Positions 1 through 8,504 are shown, numbered from the stretch's first letter. The stretch is DNA of 43,394 nt from Sphingobacteriaceae bacterium (GCA_023251725.1 JAHEYG010000018.1:1-43394), one strand, 5' to 3'. A program made the numbers and translations. Notes: a model not told the origin generated them from the letters alone.

Positions 1-578
1 CGCGACCGAAGTGCATTAATACAAACATCGTGCTCACGCAAATGGTAATTTAAATATCTTACAAAAACTTCCATTACCGTTTTTGATGCCGCAACATAAT
101 CGTAACCGATTGAGTAGGCATCCGGACCGGTAGAAGAAACACCAATAATATATTTGGGATATTTTTTAAACGCAGCAAAAATTTCTTTTGTGTAGCCAAC
201 CATGGGCCAGGTAGAGTAGGAGATGCTTTGTTTTAATCCTTTTAAAGTATAATCTTCGAAACAATTAATTACCATCGACGAAGAAACATTTGAAATAAAA
301 ATATCGATTTGTTTTACGCCTTGTTTTTTTACTTCTTCCAATAAAGCTTTAGTATCGTCGTTATGCGCCACATCGGCCTGAATTAAAATTGGTTTTGGCG
401 CTTTTACTTTTTCGAACGCAGTGTAAATTCCCGAATCATCGTGATCGCCCCAGCGGTAAGTTAAAATACAAAGTGCACCGCGTTTGCCGAATGATAATCC
501 GGTTTCTAAACCAATCCCGCGCGTTCCGCCTGTGATTAGAACAACTTTGCCGGAAAAATCTAAAAAAGAATTAGTCAT
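1..578 (-). CDS. FabL-like enoyl-ACP reductase / SDR (3' end cut by window edge)
   Basis: The first 192 residues of a short-chain dehydrogenase/reductase; the C-terminus lies beyond the left edge. The Rossmann glycine motif TGGTRGIG is at residues 16-23. The catalytic stretch reads GYDYVAASK, so Tyr and Lys are separated by six residues (Y-x6-K). That spacing is typical of FabI/FabL enoyl-ACP reductases; FabG-type ketoreductases have Y-x3-K. The usual NNAG is replaced by ISNVS. It is a clear paralogue of the gene at 1903-2703, sharing SYSTWPM and YPKY. The start ATG overlaps the TAA of the upstream acyl carrier protein gene by one base (TAATG), implying translational coupling. Proposed role, by inference: NADPH-dependent reduction of an enoyl group on the ACP encoded just upstream. 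An SDR of other specificity cannot be excluded. Confidence 0.8.
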   Translation of the reverse strand, partial: MTNSFLDFSGKVVLITGGTRGIGLETGLSFGKRGALCILTYRWGDHDDSGIYTAFEKVKAPKPILIQADVAHNDDTKALLEEVKKQGVKQIDIFISNVSSSMVINCFEDYTLKGLKQSISYSTWPMVGYTKEIFAAFKKYPKYIIGVSSTGPDAYSIGYDYVAASKTVMEVFVRYLNYHLREHDVCINALRS

Positions 579-820
579 TAATTTTTCGAATAGGTCTCGA
601 ATTTATCTATTAATCCCTTGATGTTTTGGATATCGTTTAATTCGGTACGGGGAATTTTAACTTTAAGTTCGCGCATAGCGCCAGAAACTATTTCAACAAT
701 ATCTAAACTGTTTGCACCGTAATCAGTAAACTTTTTTTCAGGATCAATTGTGGTTGTAATGCCCGCTACCGATTTAACTAAATGTTTTTCAATAACTTTT
801 AAAATTTCTGTTCTTTCCAT
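578..820 (-). CDS. Acyl carrier protein
   Basis: An 80-residue acyl carrier protein. The phosphopantetheine attachment site is Ser38 in GANSLDIVE, a variant of the usual DSLD in which the Asp is Asn. Length and helical pattern fit a free-standing ACP. It is the first gene of a minus-strand unit and its stop overlaps the start of the FabL-like reductase. A possible promoter with a perfect -7 box lies about 45 bases upstream. In HMGS beta-branching cassettes a dedicated donor ACP carries the acetyl group used by the HMGS-like enzyme (AcpK in the bacillaene pathway). The surrounding PksG/H/I-type genes make that role plausible here, but it could equally carry the growing chain. Confidence 0.88.
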   Translation of the reverse strand: MERTEILKVIEKHLVKSVAGITTTIDPEKKFTDYGANSLDIVEIVSGAMRELKVKIPRTELNDIQNIKGLIDKFETYSKN

Positions 821-862
821 TTTTGAAATAATTGTTAATTAATACGTTAATGATTGAAGCGA

Positions 863-897
863 CAAATTTAATAAAATTTGAATTCTTTCCTATCAAA
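863..897 (-). promoter_or_regulatory. Putative Bacteroidota promoter for the ACP-reductase unit
   Basis: On the minus strand TAAATTTG (863-870) matches the -7 consensus TAnnTTTG perfectly, and TTTG (894-897) could be the -33 element. The 23-base spacer is at the long end of the accepted range. It lies in the 331-base gap between the divergent ACP and ECH2 genes, in which I see no gene. Confidence 0.4.
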
Positions 898-1031
898 GGC
901 GAAATAATCGAAACACATTATCTTAACAAGTTCTGAGAAAAAAATGCCAAGCTGATTAACCATATTCAATTTTTTAACTCTCTGCAAACCCGAATGATAC
1001 AATAAAATAAAACTGAATTTCTCAATAAAAG

Positions 1032-1039
1032 TATATTTG
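1032..1039 (+). promoter_or_regulatory. Putative -7 box for the ECH2-reductase unit
   Basis: TATATTTG matches the -7 consensus TAnnTTTG. No convincing -33 TTTG is seen at the usual distance, and the leader to the ATG at 1152 would be about 105 bases. Weak support. Confidence 0.28.
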
Positions 1040-1151
1040 ATATACAGTTGAATATCAGTGTATTTTAGCTCTGCAAATATTTTTTACTACTTTTACGACA
1101 GTATTAAAACTTATAAACATTTCATTAAAATAAGAGCGTAAAAGCATTAAA

Positions 1152-1919
1152 ATGAGTGATTCAAAGCAAAATAAATTAGTCACACTTTCTTACCAAAAGT
1201 CGGGCGTTGTGACTATGCAGATGATTGATAAAGAAAATAAAAACGGATTAACACCCGAATTTGTTGACGCCTTAATGCATTGTTTAAACGAGGTAAAATT
1301 AAATGAAGAAATAAAAGTTTTGGTGATGACCGGCACAAGCGATATTTTTTGCTCTGGGGCTGATTTAAATACATTGGTTCGTTTAACAAAAAAAGAATTA
1401 AAACCGGTTGATATTGTTCTTAGTAAAATGATTTTAGATATTCCGGTTCCGGTAATTGCGGCCATGGAAGGTCACGCAATTGGCGGAGGTTTTGCTTTGG
1501 GATTGTGTGCCGACATGGCTATTTTAGCTGAGGAAAGCAGATACGGTTGTTCGTTTATGAATATGGGATTTACACCCGGAATGGGAATTACAAAATTGAT
1601 GGAACATTATATGACGCCTGCTATTTCGCAGGAAATGCAATACACCGGCAATTTTTATCAGGGAAAAAATTTAATTGGTAAAACTAATTTCAATTATATT
1701 TTACCGAAAGCAGAAGTTTTAGAAAAAGCAAATGCATTGGCCGATGCAATGGCCGAAAAACCGCGACAAGCATTATCTGTATTAAAAAGATATCATAGCA
1801 TGCAGCGCCGCCAAAAGTTTGAAGAAACTTTTACTTTAGAAACCATGATGCACGAATTAACTTTTAATCAGGAAGAAATATTAAAAATTATAGAACAAAA
1901 TTATGTCAGATACAAATAA
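1152..1919 (+). CDS. ECH2-type enoyl-CoA hydratase-family decarboxylase (PksI-like)
   Basis: A 255-residue crotonase-fold protein. Visible are FCSGADL (residues 66-72), the oxyanion-hole segment EGHAIGGGF (106-114) and GFTPGMG (139-145). From memory, GFTPGMG is characteristic of ECH2 enzymes of beta-branching cassettes such as PksI. These decarboxylate a 3-methylglutaconyl-ACP to a beta-methyl enoyl-ACP. The gene's end overlaps the start of the next FabL-like reductase by 17 bases, so the two are co-translated. An HMGS-like gene and an ECH1-like gene sit in the nearby minus-strand operon. By inference it performs the last carbon-removing step of beta-branching; an ordinary enoyl-CoA hydratase is the alternative. 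Confidence 0.8.
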   Translation: MSDSKQNKLVTLSYQKSGVVTMQMIDKENKNGLTPEFVDALMHCLNEVKLNEEIKVLVMTGTSDIFCSGADLNTLVRLTKKELKPVDIVLSKMILDIPVPVIAAMEGHAIGGGFALGLCADMAILAEESRYGCSFMNMGFTPGMGITKLMEHYMTPAISQEMQYTGNFYQGKNLIGKTNFNYILPKAEVLEKANALADAMAEKPRQALSVLKRYHSMQRRQKFEETFTLETMMHELTFNQEEILKIIEQNYVRYK

Positions 1920-2703
1920 GCGAGTAGTATTAGTAACCGGCGGTACTAAAGGAATAGGAAAAGAAATTGCATTAAAATTTGCCGAGCATGGCGATGATGT
2001 AGTAATTACTTATGGCTGGGGAAGTATTGAAGACGATGATTTAATAAAAGAATTTACTTCGCGCGGATTGCCGGCGCCCATGTTAAAACAAGCCGACGTA
2101 ATTAATAATGAAGACACGATTGATTTGTTAACTGAAATAAAAAAACGTTACGGTAAATTAGATATTTTTATTTCGAATGTGTCGTTTGCTAATTTGGTAA
2201 AAGGTATTGACGATTACAGCGAAGCTTCGCTTTTAAAAAGTATTGAATACAGCACTTGGCCAATGATTGAATACACCCGCCAAATGAAAAATGTAATTGG
2301 TGCTTATCCTAAATATGTATTGGGATTATCATCGCACGGGCCGTCGCGTTTTCATAAAAGTTACGATTTTGCTGCGGCTACAAAAGCATTGAACGAAACG
2401 TTTGTAAAATATTTGACCTATCATTTTTATAATGAGAATGTAATTTTTAATATTTTAAGAACCCGTCCTGTTATTACTGATTCTCTTCTCTCCACTTTTG
2501 GTAAAGAGTGGGAAACTTTTATTAAAAAATATGATATTCCCGGAACCCACATTGAGTTGGAAGAAGTAGCAAAAGTTACTTACGCGATGTGCAGCGGTTT
2601 AATGGATGGCATCCGCGGACAAACCATCATCGCCGACCGTGGTTACGATTTTGCCGAAGGTTTGATGCGCATGTACATGGATAAAGAAAAGTTGGGGATG
2701 TAG
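1903..2703 (+). CDS. FabL-like enoyl-ACP reductase (SDR family)
   Basis: A 266-residue SDR, complete. The cofactor motif TGGTKGIG is at residues 12-19. Ser143/Ser144 and SYDFAAATK give Tyr154 and Lys161 (Y-x6-K), the enoyl-reductase spacing of FabI/FabL. The C-terminal GIRGQTIIADRG resembles, from memory, the RGQTIIVDGG of Bacillus FabL. ISNVS (90-94) replaces the common NNAG. The start ATG is inside the 3' end of the ECH2 gene. As ECH2 makes an enoyl-ACP, an adjacent enoyl reductase would give a saturated beta-methyl branch; this is inferred from context. It is paralogous to the truncated gene at 1-578. A three-part inverted-repeat region follows before the convergent gene. Confidence 0.83.
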   Translation: MSDTNKRVVLVTGGTKGIGKEIALKFAEHGDDVVITYGWGSIEDDDLIKEFTSRGLPAPMLKQADVINNEDTIDLLTEIKKRYGKLDIFISNVSFANLVKGIDDYSEASLLKSIEYSTWPMIEYTRQMKNVIGAYPKYVLGLSSHGPSRFHKSYDFAAATKALNETFVKYLTYHFYNENVIFNILRTRPVITDSLLSTFGKEWETFIKKYDIPGTHIELEEVAKVTYAMCSGLMDGIRGQTIIADRGYDFAEGLMRMYMDKEKLGM

Positions 2704-2716
2704 CAGCCTCACTCCC

Positions 2717-2749
2717 TCCCGATAGCTATCGGGACTCTCCAAAGGAGAG
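2717..2749. repeat. Palindromic intergenic element between convergent genes
   Basis: A perfect 18-base palindrome TCCCGATAGCTATCGGGA (2717-2734) is followed directly by a stem-loop CTCTCC-AAA-GGAGAG (2735-2749). The same 18-base palindrome recurs at 8505-8522, so it is a dispersed repeat. Its place between convergent stop codons fits a bidirectional transcription end, though no long T-run follows. Confidence 0.65.
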
Positions 2750-2777
2750 AGGGGTACTTTTTCTCTTTGAAAAGCTT

Positions 2778-4577
2778 TTACTTTGTAATGATTAAACGTT
2801 TACTAACGGTTTGGTTATTGCCGTTGGTTATTTTTAGAATATAAACTCCACTTGAGAGTTCGGAAGTTGATAGCGTTACATTTCCATTTATTACTGCAGA
2901 TTCTTTATTTATTAATTCTTTACCTGTAATATCAAAAACACTTAATGAAATTAATGATTCATTAAAATTAGCAAAGGCAATATTTAAAATGTCTTTTGCG
3001 GGTTGCGGATATAAATAAATATTTTTAGCCAATTCATTTTCTTCTTTTATTCCCGCCGCAGGACTAATATTTACAGTACCGGTGCCAACGGTTAATCCCG
3101 CAAAAATACCGAGATTATTAATTCGTTGGGCATTTAAAATTCCCAAATTTAAAACTGTATTGGTTGCAATGCTTGCTTTTGCTTTATAATGTAAAATAGC
3201 AATGTTGCCAAACCCGGTTACGTTGGCAGTATTTGTTCTTACACTGGCGGCATAAACAGTACTGTTTGCAAAAATTTCTTTTCTGAACTTTATATTTGGA
3301 CTTCCGGCATTTAAAAACGAACTTGGATATTCTAAATAAACACTATCGGTTTGAATTAAGGAATTATCAAAATTTATTTCGAAAGCCAAACCGTAAATGC
3401 CGTTTATGGGTGTTCCAATGCTGCCAAGATTAATATTGGAGGTGCCCCAGGTTCCGGCAACAATATTTGCCTGATTTGGAATAATACTTAAATCGGGATT
3501 AACAACTTCGATATATAACGGTTTGAAAGCGTGAGTTTGTAAAAAATTTAAATTCACCGCTAAGGTATCCTGTAAGCTTATAAAACCATCGCCATTGCAA
3601 TCGCTGTGGCAAAGATTTTTTCCGGTGGTAACTGTTCCTGTCCAGTTATTAGAAAAATAGGAAACATAACTATTACTTGTTATAGCGCGCGGCGGGCCAC
3701 TTTGCGAAATATGCAAACCAATTTCTAAAATGTCTAAAGTATTTGCAACACCATCGCTGTTGGCATCACCCGGCCAAACATCCGAACAAGTATTGTTTAC
3801 CGAAACTGTAACTGTATTATTTCCCACACAACCATTTGCACCCGTAGCACTAAGCGAATAAGTTGTTGTAACCGTTGGTAAAACATTTACGGTATTTAAT
3901 GTTGCTCCTGTACTCCACGTATAAGTTACTGCGCCGCTTGCTGTAAAATTTGTGCTTGTGCCTAAACAAACTGTTGGAGTGCCGGTAATGCTAATAGTTG
4001 GAGTTGTGGTATTTGTAAAAATACTAACGGTTTGGTTTGCCCAACATCCATTTGTTATGTTTGCTACTGTTACTGTATATACTCCTGGGTAATTAACACA
4101 TAGTGGTAGAACATTATTAAGAGGTCCAATGAGAGAACCCAGCGGATCAAGCCAAATCCCTGAAATACTAAGTGAAGGGGAGGCGGTAGCAGTAAAACAA
4201 CAAATCGAATTTGTACAAGTAACAGTACCTGAAGATGAAGTTACAGTAATAGTTGGCGCAACGGTATTTTGACTTATACTTATTGTTTGCGTAAAAATAC
4301 AAGCGAAAGAAGCGTCCTTTGCATCAACTGTATAAATTCCGGGAGTTGTGCAGGTGTAATTTGTGCCTGTAACGGTGCTTGCCGATGGGGTTGTCCAGGT
4401 ATAAGTTACGCTTGGCATTGTAGAAGTATTAATTGCGGTTAATGTAAGTGTGTTAGGATTACATCCCAATAAAGTGCCGGAAGGGGCGCTTATACTAAAA
4501 GTCGGGCATTGCGCTTGAATAAAATTATTGAAGGTAATTCCCAAAAAAACAAGAAATGTAAAATAGATTTTTTTCAT
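2778..4577 (-). CDS. T9SS-secreted Ig-like/PKD-type protein with dockerin-like segment
   Basis: A 599-residue secreted protein. Residues 1-22 form a signal peptide ending at QAQ. About 250 residues of Thr/Ser-rich Ig- or PKD-like repeats follow (patterns such as TYTWTTP, VTYTWSTG, GVYTVTV). Around residues 267-350 are two calcium-loop-like motifs, DANSDG and DCNGDG, spaced like a dockerin or EF-hand pair. A cohesin-like beta region precedes the T9SS type A sorting domain, with LYPQPAKD and a tail ending SKRLIITK. It is unrelated to the lipid genes around it and lies between two halves of that locus. Binding partner and function are unknown; a surface adhesin or scaffold-type role is a guess. 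Confidence 0.85.
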   Translation of the reverse strand: MKKIYFTFLVFLGITFNNFIQAQCPTFSISAPSGTLLGCNPNTLTLTAINTSTMPSVTYTWTTPSASTVTGTNYTCTTPGIYTVDAKDASFACIFTQTISISQNTVAPTITVTSSSGTVTCTNSICCFTATASPSLSISGIWLDPLGSLIGPLNNVLPLCVNYPGVYTVTVANITNGCWANQTVSIFTNTTTPTISITGTPTVCLGTSTNFTASGAVTYTWSTGATLNTVNVLPTVTTTYSLSATGANGCVGNNTVTVSVNNTCSDVWPGDANSDGVANTLDILEIGLHISQSGPPRAITSNSYVSYFSNNWTGTVTTGKNLCHSDCNGDGFISLQDTLAVNLNFLQTHAFKPLYIEVVNPDLSIIPNQANIVAGTWGTSNINLGSIGTPINGIYGLAFEINFDNSLIQTDSVYLEYPSSFLNAGSPNIKFRKEIFANSTVYAASVRTNTANVTGFGNIAILHYKAKASIATNTVLNLGILNAQRINNLGIFAGLTVGTGTVNISPAAGIKEENELAKNIYLYPQPAKDILNIAFANFNESLISLSVFDITGKELINKESAVINGNVTLSTSELSSGVYILKITNGNNQTVSKRLIITK

Positions 4578-4610
4578 TGCTAAATTAAATAGGCAATAAC
4601 CGTGCCAAAA

Positions 4611-4628
4611 TCGGGATAAATATCCCGA
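4611..4628 (-). terminator. Stem-loop after the desaturase gene
   Basis: Inverted repeat TCGGGATA/TATCCCGA followed on the minus strand by TTTT, ten bases after the desaturase stop. It fits a short intrinsic terminator for the lipid operon. Confidence 0.5.
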
Positions 4629-4638
4629 CCAACGTATA

Positions 4639-5679
4639 TTAAACCGGAATCCTTCTGGTTCTCTCTTTCAAAAGTGCAATAGCTTGCTCTTGTGTGGTAA
4701 TATTTGGATTTACTATTACCATATTTTTTGCGAGGATATCGTAGCGTTTAAACATTAAGAAAAACCACACCGAAAAAAAATCGAGTTTTTTAAAGATGAT
4801 AGAATTTTCGTTAGCATATTTATCGGTATTCTTTAAAAATTCGCCGGGTAATTCTAAAAAATGCATGGCGGGTTTTAAATGGTGTACAATGTGATAACCA
4901 TCGTTAAAACAAGTTTTATTATAACGCGAATTAATGCAATTGATGGCACTGGTATAATTATTTTTAGGATCGTTACGATCAATGAAAGCGTGTTGCCCCC
5001 AATTACCTGCCATCATTAAAAAGCGCACCACAAAAACAGGAATCACAAAAACAAATATAGAAGCGAGCGGATTAAAAAACATTAATGCGATGGCCATTAC
5101 CCAAAACGAAAATTCTCCCAATAAAAACTTCGTTCTAATCTTATCGCGCTTTTTGCCTTTTAAATAAACTGCTAAATCGTAAATCCCAAAAATGATAAAC
5201 GTAAAATAATAATTTAAAAAAGACCGGAAACTGTCGCGCTGATGTTTCATAGTGCTGCTATGATCGGTAGGCATATTATCTTCGGCATGATGCATACCTA
5301 AATGGTGGGCAAAATACGCTTCGGGTGTTTCACCAAAAAACGGACCAATTACCCAAGGAATTACATAATTTAAAGCGCCGTATTCTTTTTTAAACAGCGG
5401 ACGGTGCGAAGTTAAATGCAGCATTAAAACAAATGGCCCGGTAAAATATCCAAAGTTTATCGCATAATAAATGGGTATCAACCACCAATGAAATAATCCC
5501 GGTATAAATAAAATAACAGCGAAAGGAATTATTGTTACAAAAAGAATTCCACTTAATTTTATAAATGCTAAATCGCGTTTATCATTGAGCATTTTAATAA
5601 AAAAACGTTCAATAAAATTAAACTCTGTTTTTTCTTTATAAACAGGGTCGGTAATTGTGATTTCGCTGATAGGAATCAT
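4639..5679 (-). CDS. Membrane fatty acid desaturase family protein
   Basis: A 346-residue multi-pass membrane protein. It has the histidine clusters of the membrane di-iron desaturase/hydroxylase superfamily: HLTSH (88-92), HHLGMHH (125-131), an isolated His230 in NWGQH, and HIVHH (263-267). Hydrophobic helices flank these at about 40-62, 65-90, 105-116 and 190-225. The family introduces double bonds, or sometimes hydroxyls, into lipid acyl chains at the membrane. It is the last gene of a minus-strand series, 12 bases after the fatty-acid hydroxylase, with a stem-loop behind it. Adjacency to the synthase genes suggests it modifies their product. Regiochemistry cannot be read from the sequence. 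Confidence 0.85.
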   Translation of the reverse strand: MIPISEITITDPVYKEKTEFNFIERFFIKMLNDKRDLAFIKLSGILFVTIIPFAVILFIPGLFHWWLIPIYYAINFGYFTGPFVLMLHLTSHRPLFKKEYGALNYVIPWVIGPFFGETPEAYFAHHLGMHHAEDNMPTDHSSTMKHQRDSFRSFLNYYFTFIIFGIYDLAVYLKGKKRDKIRTKFLLGEFSFWVMAIALMFFNPLASIFVFVIPVFVVRFLMMAGNWGQHAFIDRNDPKNNYTSAINCINSRYNKTCFNDGYHIVHHLKPAMHFLELPGEFLKNTDKYANENSIIFKKLDFFSVWFFLMFKRYDILAKNMVIVNPNITTQEQAIALLKERTRRIPV

Positions 5680-5691
5680 TTAAAAAGAAAA

Positions 5692-6327
5692 TTATTTATT
5701 TGGATTTACATCTTTAAAATCGGTACGGAAAATTAAATCCCAAAATTTTGAACTCACACCGTAACCATTATCGTGGTCGCGGTAATGATGAATCATGTGA
5801 TGCTGTTTTATTTTATTCCAAAAACCATTATTAAACGAAAAATGGTGAATGGCGTAATGCGATAAATCGTAAAACAAATATCCCATTACAAAACCGCTGA
5901 AAAAAGGCGCTACGTATGCTTCGCCAATTAAATAGCGGAATGAATAATAAAATGCAAATGCCAACGGAACACTAACTGCAGGCGCCATTACCAAGCGATT
6001 TTTATCGTTAGGATAATCGTGATGCACACCGTGAAAAACAAAATGAACACGCTTACCAAATTCTGAAGTGGGTTTGTAATGAAATAAAAAACGGTGCAAA
6101 ATATATTCTACAAATGTCCATGCAAAAATACCTGCGGCGATAAATAAAATAATATACAAGGCCGAAAGATGATAAGTTACAATTGATAAATAAATAAAAT
6201 AGGCTACAACCGGTACAAATAAAAAAATAGGCACCGTAAAATGAATTTTTGAAAATGCTTCGTAAAAATTGCTTTTAAACATCCGAGATGATTCCTGAGC
6301 GTTGGATACAAATAATTTTTCTGCCAT
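5692..6327 (-). CDS. Fatty acid hydroxylase superfamily protein (Scs7/FA2H-like)
   Basis: A 211-residue integral membrane di-iron enzyme. Histidine motifs run in the order expected for the fatty-acid hydroxylase/sterol desaturase superfamily: HRFLFH (78-83), HGVHH (99-103), HYAIHH (157-162) and HHMIHH (176-181). The sequence DYPNDKNRLVMAP after the second box closely recalls the fatty-acid 2-hydroxylases (yeast Scs7, animal FA2H), which hydroxylate the C2 of sphingolipid acyl chains. Hydrophobic segments lie at about 30-75 and 115-155. It is tightly linked to the desaturase (12 bases). Assignment as a 2-hydroxylase is an inference from that motif. Confidence 0.82.
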   Translation of the reverse strand: MAEKLFVSNAQESSRMFKSNFYEAFSKIHFTVPIFLFVPVVAYFIYLSIVTYHLSALYIILFIAAGIFAWTFVEYILHRFLFHYKPTSEFGKRVHFVFHGVHHDYPNDKNRLVMAPAVSVPLAFAFYYSFRYLIGEAYVAPFFSGFVMGYLFYDLSHYAIHHFSFNNGFWNKIKQHHMIHHYRDHDNGYGVSSKFWDLIFRTDFKDVNPNK

Positions 6328-6433
6328 TGGTATTAATTTTGCCGTAAAGATACTAAAAAACGGCGTAGATTTTTAAGCAATTATGATGAGAATCATAATG
6401 ATTTTAACAATAATCAGAGCAAAATAGAACGCG

Positions 6434-6475
6434 CCTGCCTGCCCTTGCCCAAGCCTGTGTGCTACGGCAGGCAGG
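6434..6475. repeat. GC-rich intergenic hairpin
   Basis: CCTGCCTGCC (6434-6443) pairs perfectly with GGCAGGCAGG (6466-6475) across a 22-base loop, in an AT-rich 179-base gap. The downstream bases repeat CGCGGATT-like units (about 6480-6507). It looks like a dispersed extragenic repeat; it could also attenuate transcription into the hydroxylase-desaturase pair. Confidence 0.55.
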
Positions 6476-6506
6476 GATGACGCGGATTGGGCGGATTAAC
6501 GCGGAT

Positions 6507-7208
6507 TTAATCAAGAAATTCTGAAAGATTGATTAATCGCTGTTTAATTTCGGGGTTTTTGAGTTTTGATAATAGCAGATTCATTCCTTTTTGGGAAAGT
6601 TGCGTTTTGCTAAGGTGAGAATTATATAATAAATTTTTAAAATCGCCGACAGAATCTTGTTTGCACGATTTCATTGAATGCACTGCTTTATTTAAAGTAT
6701 TTTCTATTTCGTTAGATTGTACAACTTCATCGGCAATTCCCCAGGAAAGCACATTTGCTGATGAATATTTTTGTCCGCTTAAAAACATTTTTTTAATAAT
6801 GTGAGGCGTTAATTTACTTAACAGAGGAGGAAGGATGGTTCCCGGAATTAATCCCAATAAACCTTCGGGCAAACTAAAGGTGCTTTTTTCGCTCGCAATT
6901 ACATAATCGCAGGCGCAAACAATTCCCATGCCGCCGCCCGAAACGCTTCCGTTAATTATAGCAATGGAAATAAATTTTGAAGTCTGTAATTTTTTTAAAA
7001 ACAATCCGAAGGCCGCTATTTCCTTTTTAAACCCTGCCGGTTTATTGTTAGAAACCCATTTAATATCCAATCCTTCGCAAAAACAATTTTCGTTTCCTTT
7101 TAAAATTATGAAACGAATATTTTCTTTCTCTGCTTTTTTTAACTGCAAATTTAAATCGCCAATGGTTTTGGGATTTAAAAATTTGGGAATATTAATTTCT
7201 GTAATCAA
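6507..7208 (-). CDS. ECH1-type enoyl-CoA hydratase-family dehydratase (PksH-like)
   Basis: A 233-residue crotonase-fold protein, shorter than typical enoyl-CoA hydratases (about 260). It has FCEGLD (43-48), the oxyanion segment NGSVSGGGMG (86-95) and FSLPEGLLGLIPGTILP (111-127). From memory the last resembles the FSL-x-LLFGLFP segment of PksH. ECH1 enzymes dehydrate the HMG-like intermediate made by the HMGS-like enzyme. The HMGS-like gene ends two bases upstream, so they are coupled. An in-frame stop lies just upstream, leaving TTG at 7208 (or ATT) as the only possible start, an unusual initiation codon. A generic hydratase is the alternative. Confidence 0.8.
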   Translation of the reverse strand: MITEINIPKFLNPKTIGDLNLQLKKAEKENIRFIILKGNENCFCEGLDIKWVSNNKPAGFKKEIAAFGLFLKKLQTSKFISIAIINGSVSGGGMGIVCACDYVIASEKSTFSLPEGLLGLIPGTILPPLLSKLTPHIIKKMFLSGQKYSSANVLSWGIADEVVQSNEIENTLNKAVHSMKSCKQDSVGDFKNLLYNSHLSKTQLSQKGMNLLLSKLKNPEIKQRLINLSEFLD

Positions 7209-7210
7209 AA

Positions 7211-8434
7211 TTAGCTAAATTCGTAAGTTCTGTAATAACCTTTTGAGCCGGTGAAGATCAATAATCCTTTTCCTTTGTAAGCTTTTTCGAATAAACCTGC
7301 AACACCACTAAAATCGGGCGTGAAGTCGCTTTCTTTAATTCTTTCTTCGCGGTCTTGCTCCATTTTTTCGTATTGCGCCACCGAAATGGTATAACGGTTT
7401 GCCAACAATTCTTTTAAACCTGATTTTTTTGCAATCTCTTTTGATTTATCGGTAACCAAAACTGTATAAAACTCAGCGCAAGAACCGGAACCGTAAGAAA
7501 ACACACCGATGCGGTCGTTTGCTTTTGCTTCAACGGTATCAATTAATCCCAACAAGGCTAAAAAAATACTTCCGCCATAAGTGGCACCAATCTTTCTTGC
7601 ATAGGCAATTGATGGTAAAACTTTTTGAGAATAATTTTCAGCGACTTCTGCATCTGTTGCATCCGAATTCATCCGCATCAATAATTTGTGCGCCCTAAAA
7701 CTTATTCCGCTAAACGGCACATGGTAAATATTGTATTTGAAATAAGTTTTGAAATCAATTTCACCTACGTTTAAAACAAAATCATCATAAGCAGCCGCTA
7801 AAGCTTCCATATAAGAAAACAAACTATGTTCGCTGTTTCCGGTCTCTAACCAAGGTAACGGTCTTATTACATCGGCAACTTCGTGAGCGTAAATTCCTGA
7901 TTTTTCTAATTCTAATTCTAAAAACTCAGGTTTATCAGAAACCAACATCGCCACCGCACCGCCACCGCAAATATATTCCCAAGGTTTCATTAATGAATTT
8001 AAACTTTCGTCGGTGGTAATTACCAATGCTTTTTGCCCTTTTTTTATCATCCCCGACGACAACCATCCAACCGCCATTTTTAAAGCGGCAGTTCCCGAAT
8101 AACAGGCAATTTTAATTTCGAAATGGCGACAATTACTTGGCAGTCCTAAATAATGAAATACCCAAGAGCTCAAAGATTTTTCGTGATCTAATCCTGTTTC
8201 GGTGGCGAGAATTAATAAACCAATGGAATCAATATCTTCTTTTGTAAGCATTGGCTTCGCTGCATTCACTGCCATGGTTACAGGGTCTTCCCAGCTTGGA
8301 TTTACGCCACGCTGCTGCACCATTAATTCTTTTTTCATGTGAGCCACATCGTAACCGCGCGCGTTTGCTAACTCTTCTAAATCGAGCTGCAAGGCTGTGG
8401 GATAAACTCTTATTTTTTCGATTCCGTATGTCAT
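7211..8434 (-). CDS. HMG-CoA-synthase-like beta-branching enzyme (PksG-like HCS)
   Basis: A 407-residue thiolase-fold protein with all three catalytic residues of HMG-CoA synthase: Glu79 in ATETGLD, Cys111 in ACYSGTAAL, and His238 in YHVPFSG. E79 and C111 match the numbering I recall for staphylococcal HMG-CoA synthase. The family condenses an acetyl donor onto a beta-keto acyl thioester. In polyketide pathways the PksG-type enzyme does this on ACP-bound chains to start beta-branching. It is followed after two bases by an ECH1-like gene, and ACP, KS, KR, DH and AT genes surround it. No mevalonate-pathway gene is nearby, which favours the polyketide-type role over isoprenoid synthesis. Confidence 0.87.
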   Translation of the reverse strand: MTYGIEKIRVYPTALQLDLEELANARGYDVAHMKKELMVQQRGVNPSWEDPVTMAVNAAKPMLTKEDIDSIGLLILATETGLDHEKSLSSWVFHYLGLPSNCRHFEIKIACYSGTAALKMAVGWLSSGMIKKGQKALVITTDESLNSLMKPWEYICGGGAVAMLVSDKPEFLELELEKSGIYAHEVADVIRPLPWLETGNSEHSLFSYMEALAAAYDDFVLNVGEIDFKTYFKYNIYHVPFSGISFRAHKLLMRMNSDATDAEVAENYSQKVLPSIAYARKIGATYGGSIFLALLGLIDTVEAKANDRIGVFSYGSGSCAEFYTVLVTDKSKEIAKKSGLKELLANRYTISVAQYEKMEQDREERIKESDFTPDFSGVAGLFEKAYKGKGLLIFTGSKGYYRTYEFS

Positions 8435-8504
8435 CTGTTTTAAAAATAAAAGAGGATAATTATTTCCTCTTTATTAATTTTATTTTTTAAATGTGATTTC
8501 GACG

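Noticed and set aside
1152-7208. The two crotonase-fold genes as ordinary beta-oxidation hydratases
   Set aside because: No thiolase, acyl-CoA dehydrogenase or acyl-CoA ligase is nearby; motif stretches resemble PksI and PksH, and both are coupled to synthase genes.
7211-8434. HMG-CoA synthase of the mevalonate pathway
   Set aside because: Catalytic residues fit, but no mevalonate-pathway gene is near and the ECH1, ECH2, ACP, KS and AT neighbours fit a beta-branching cassette better.
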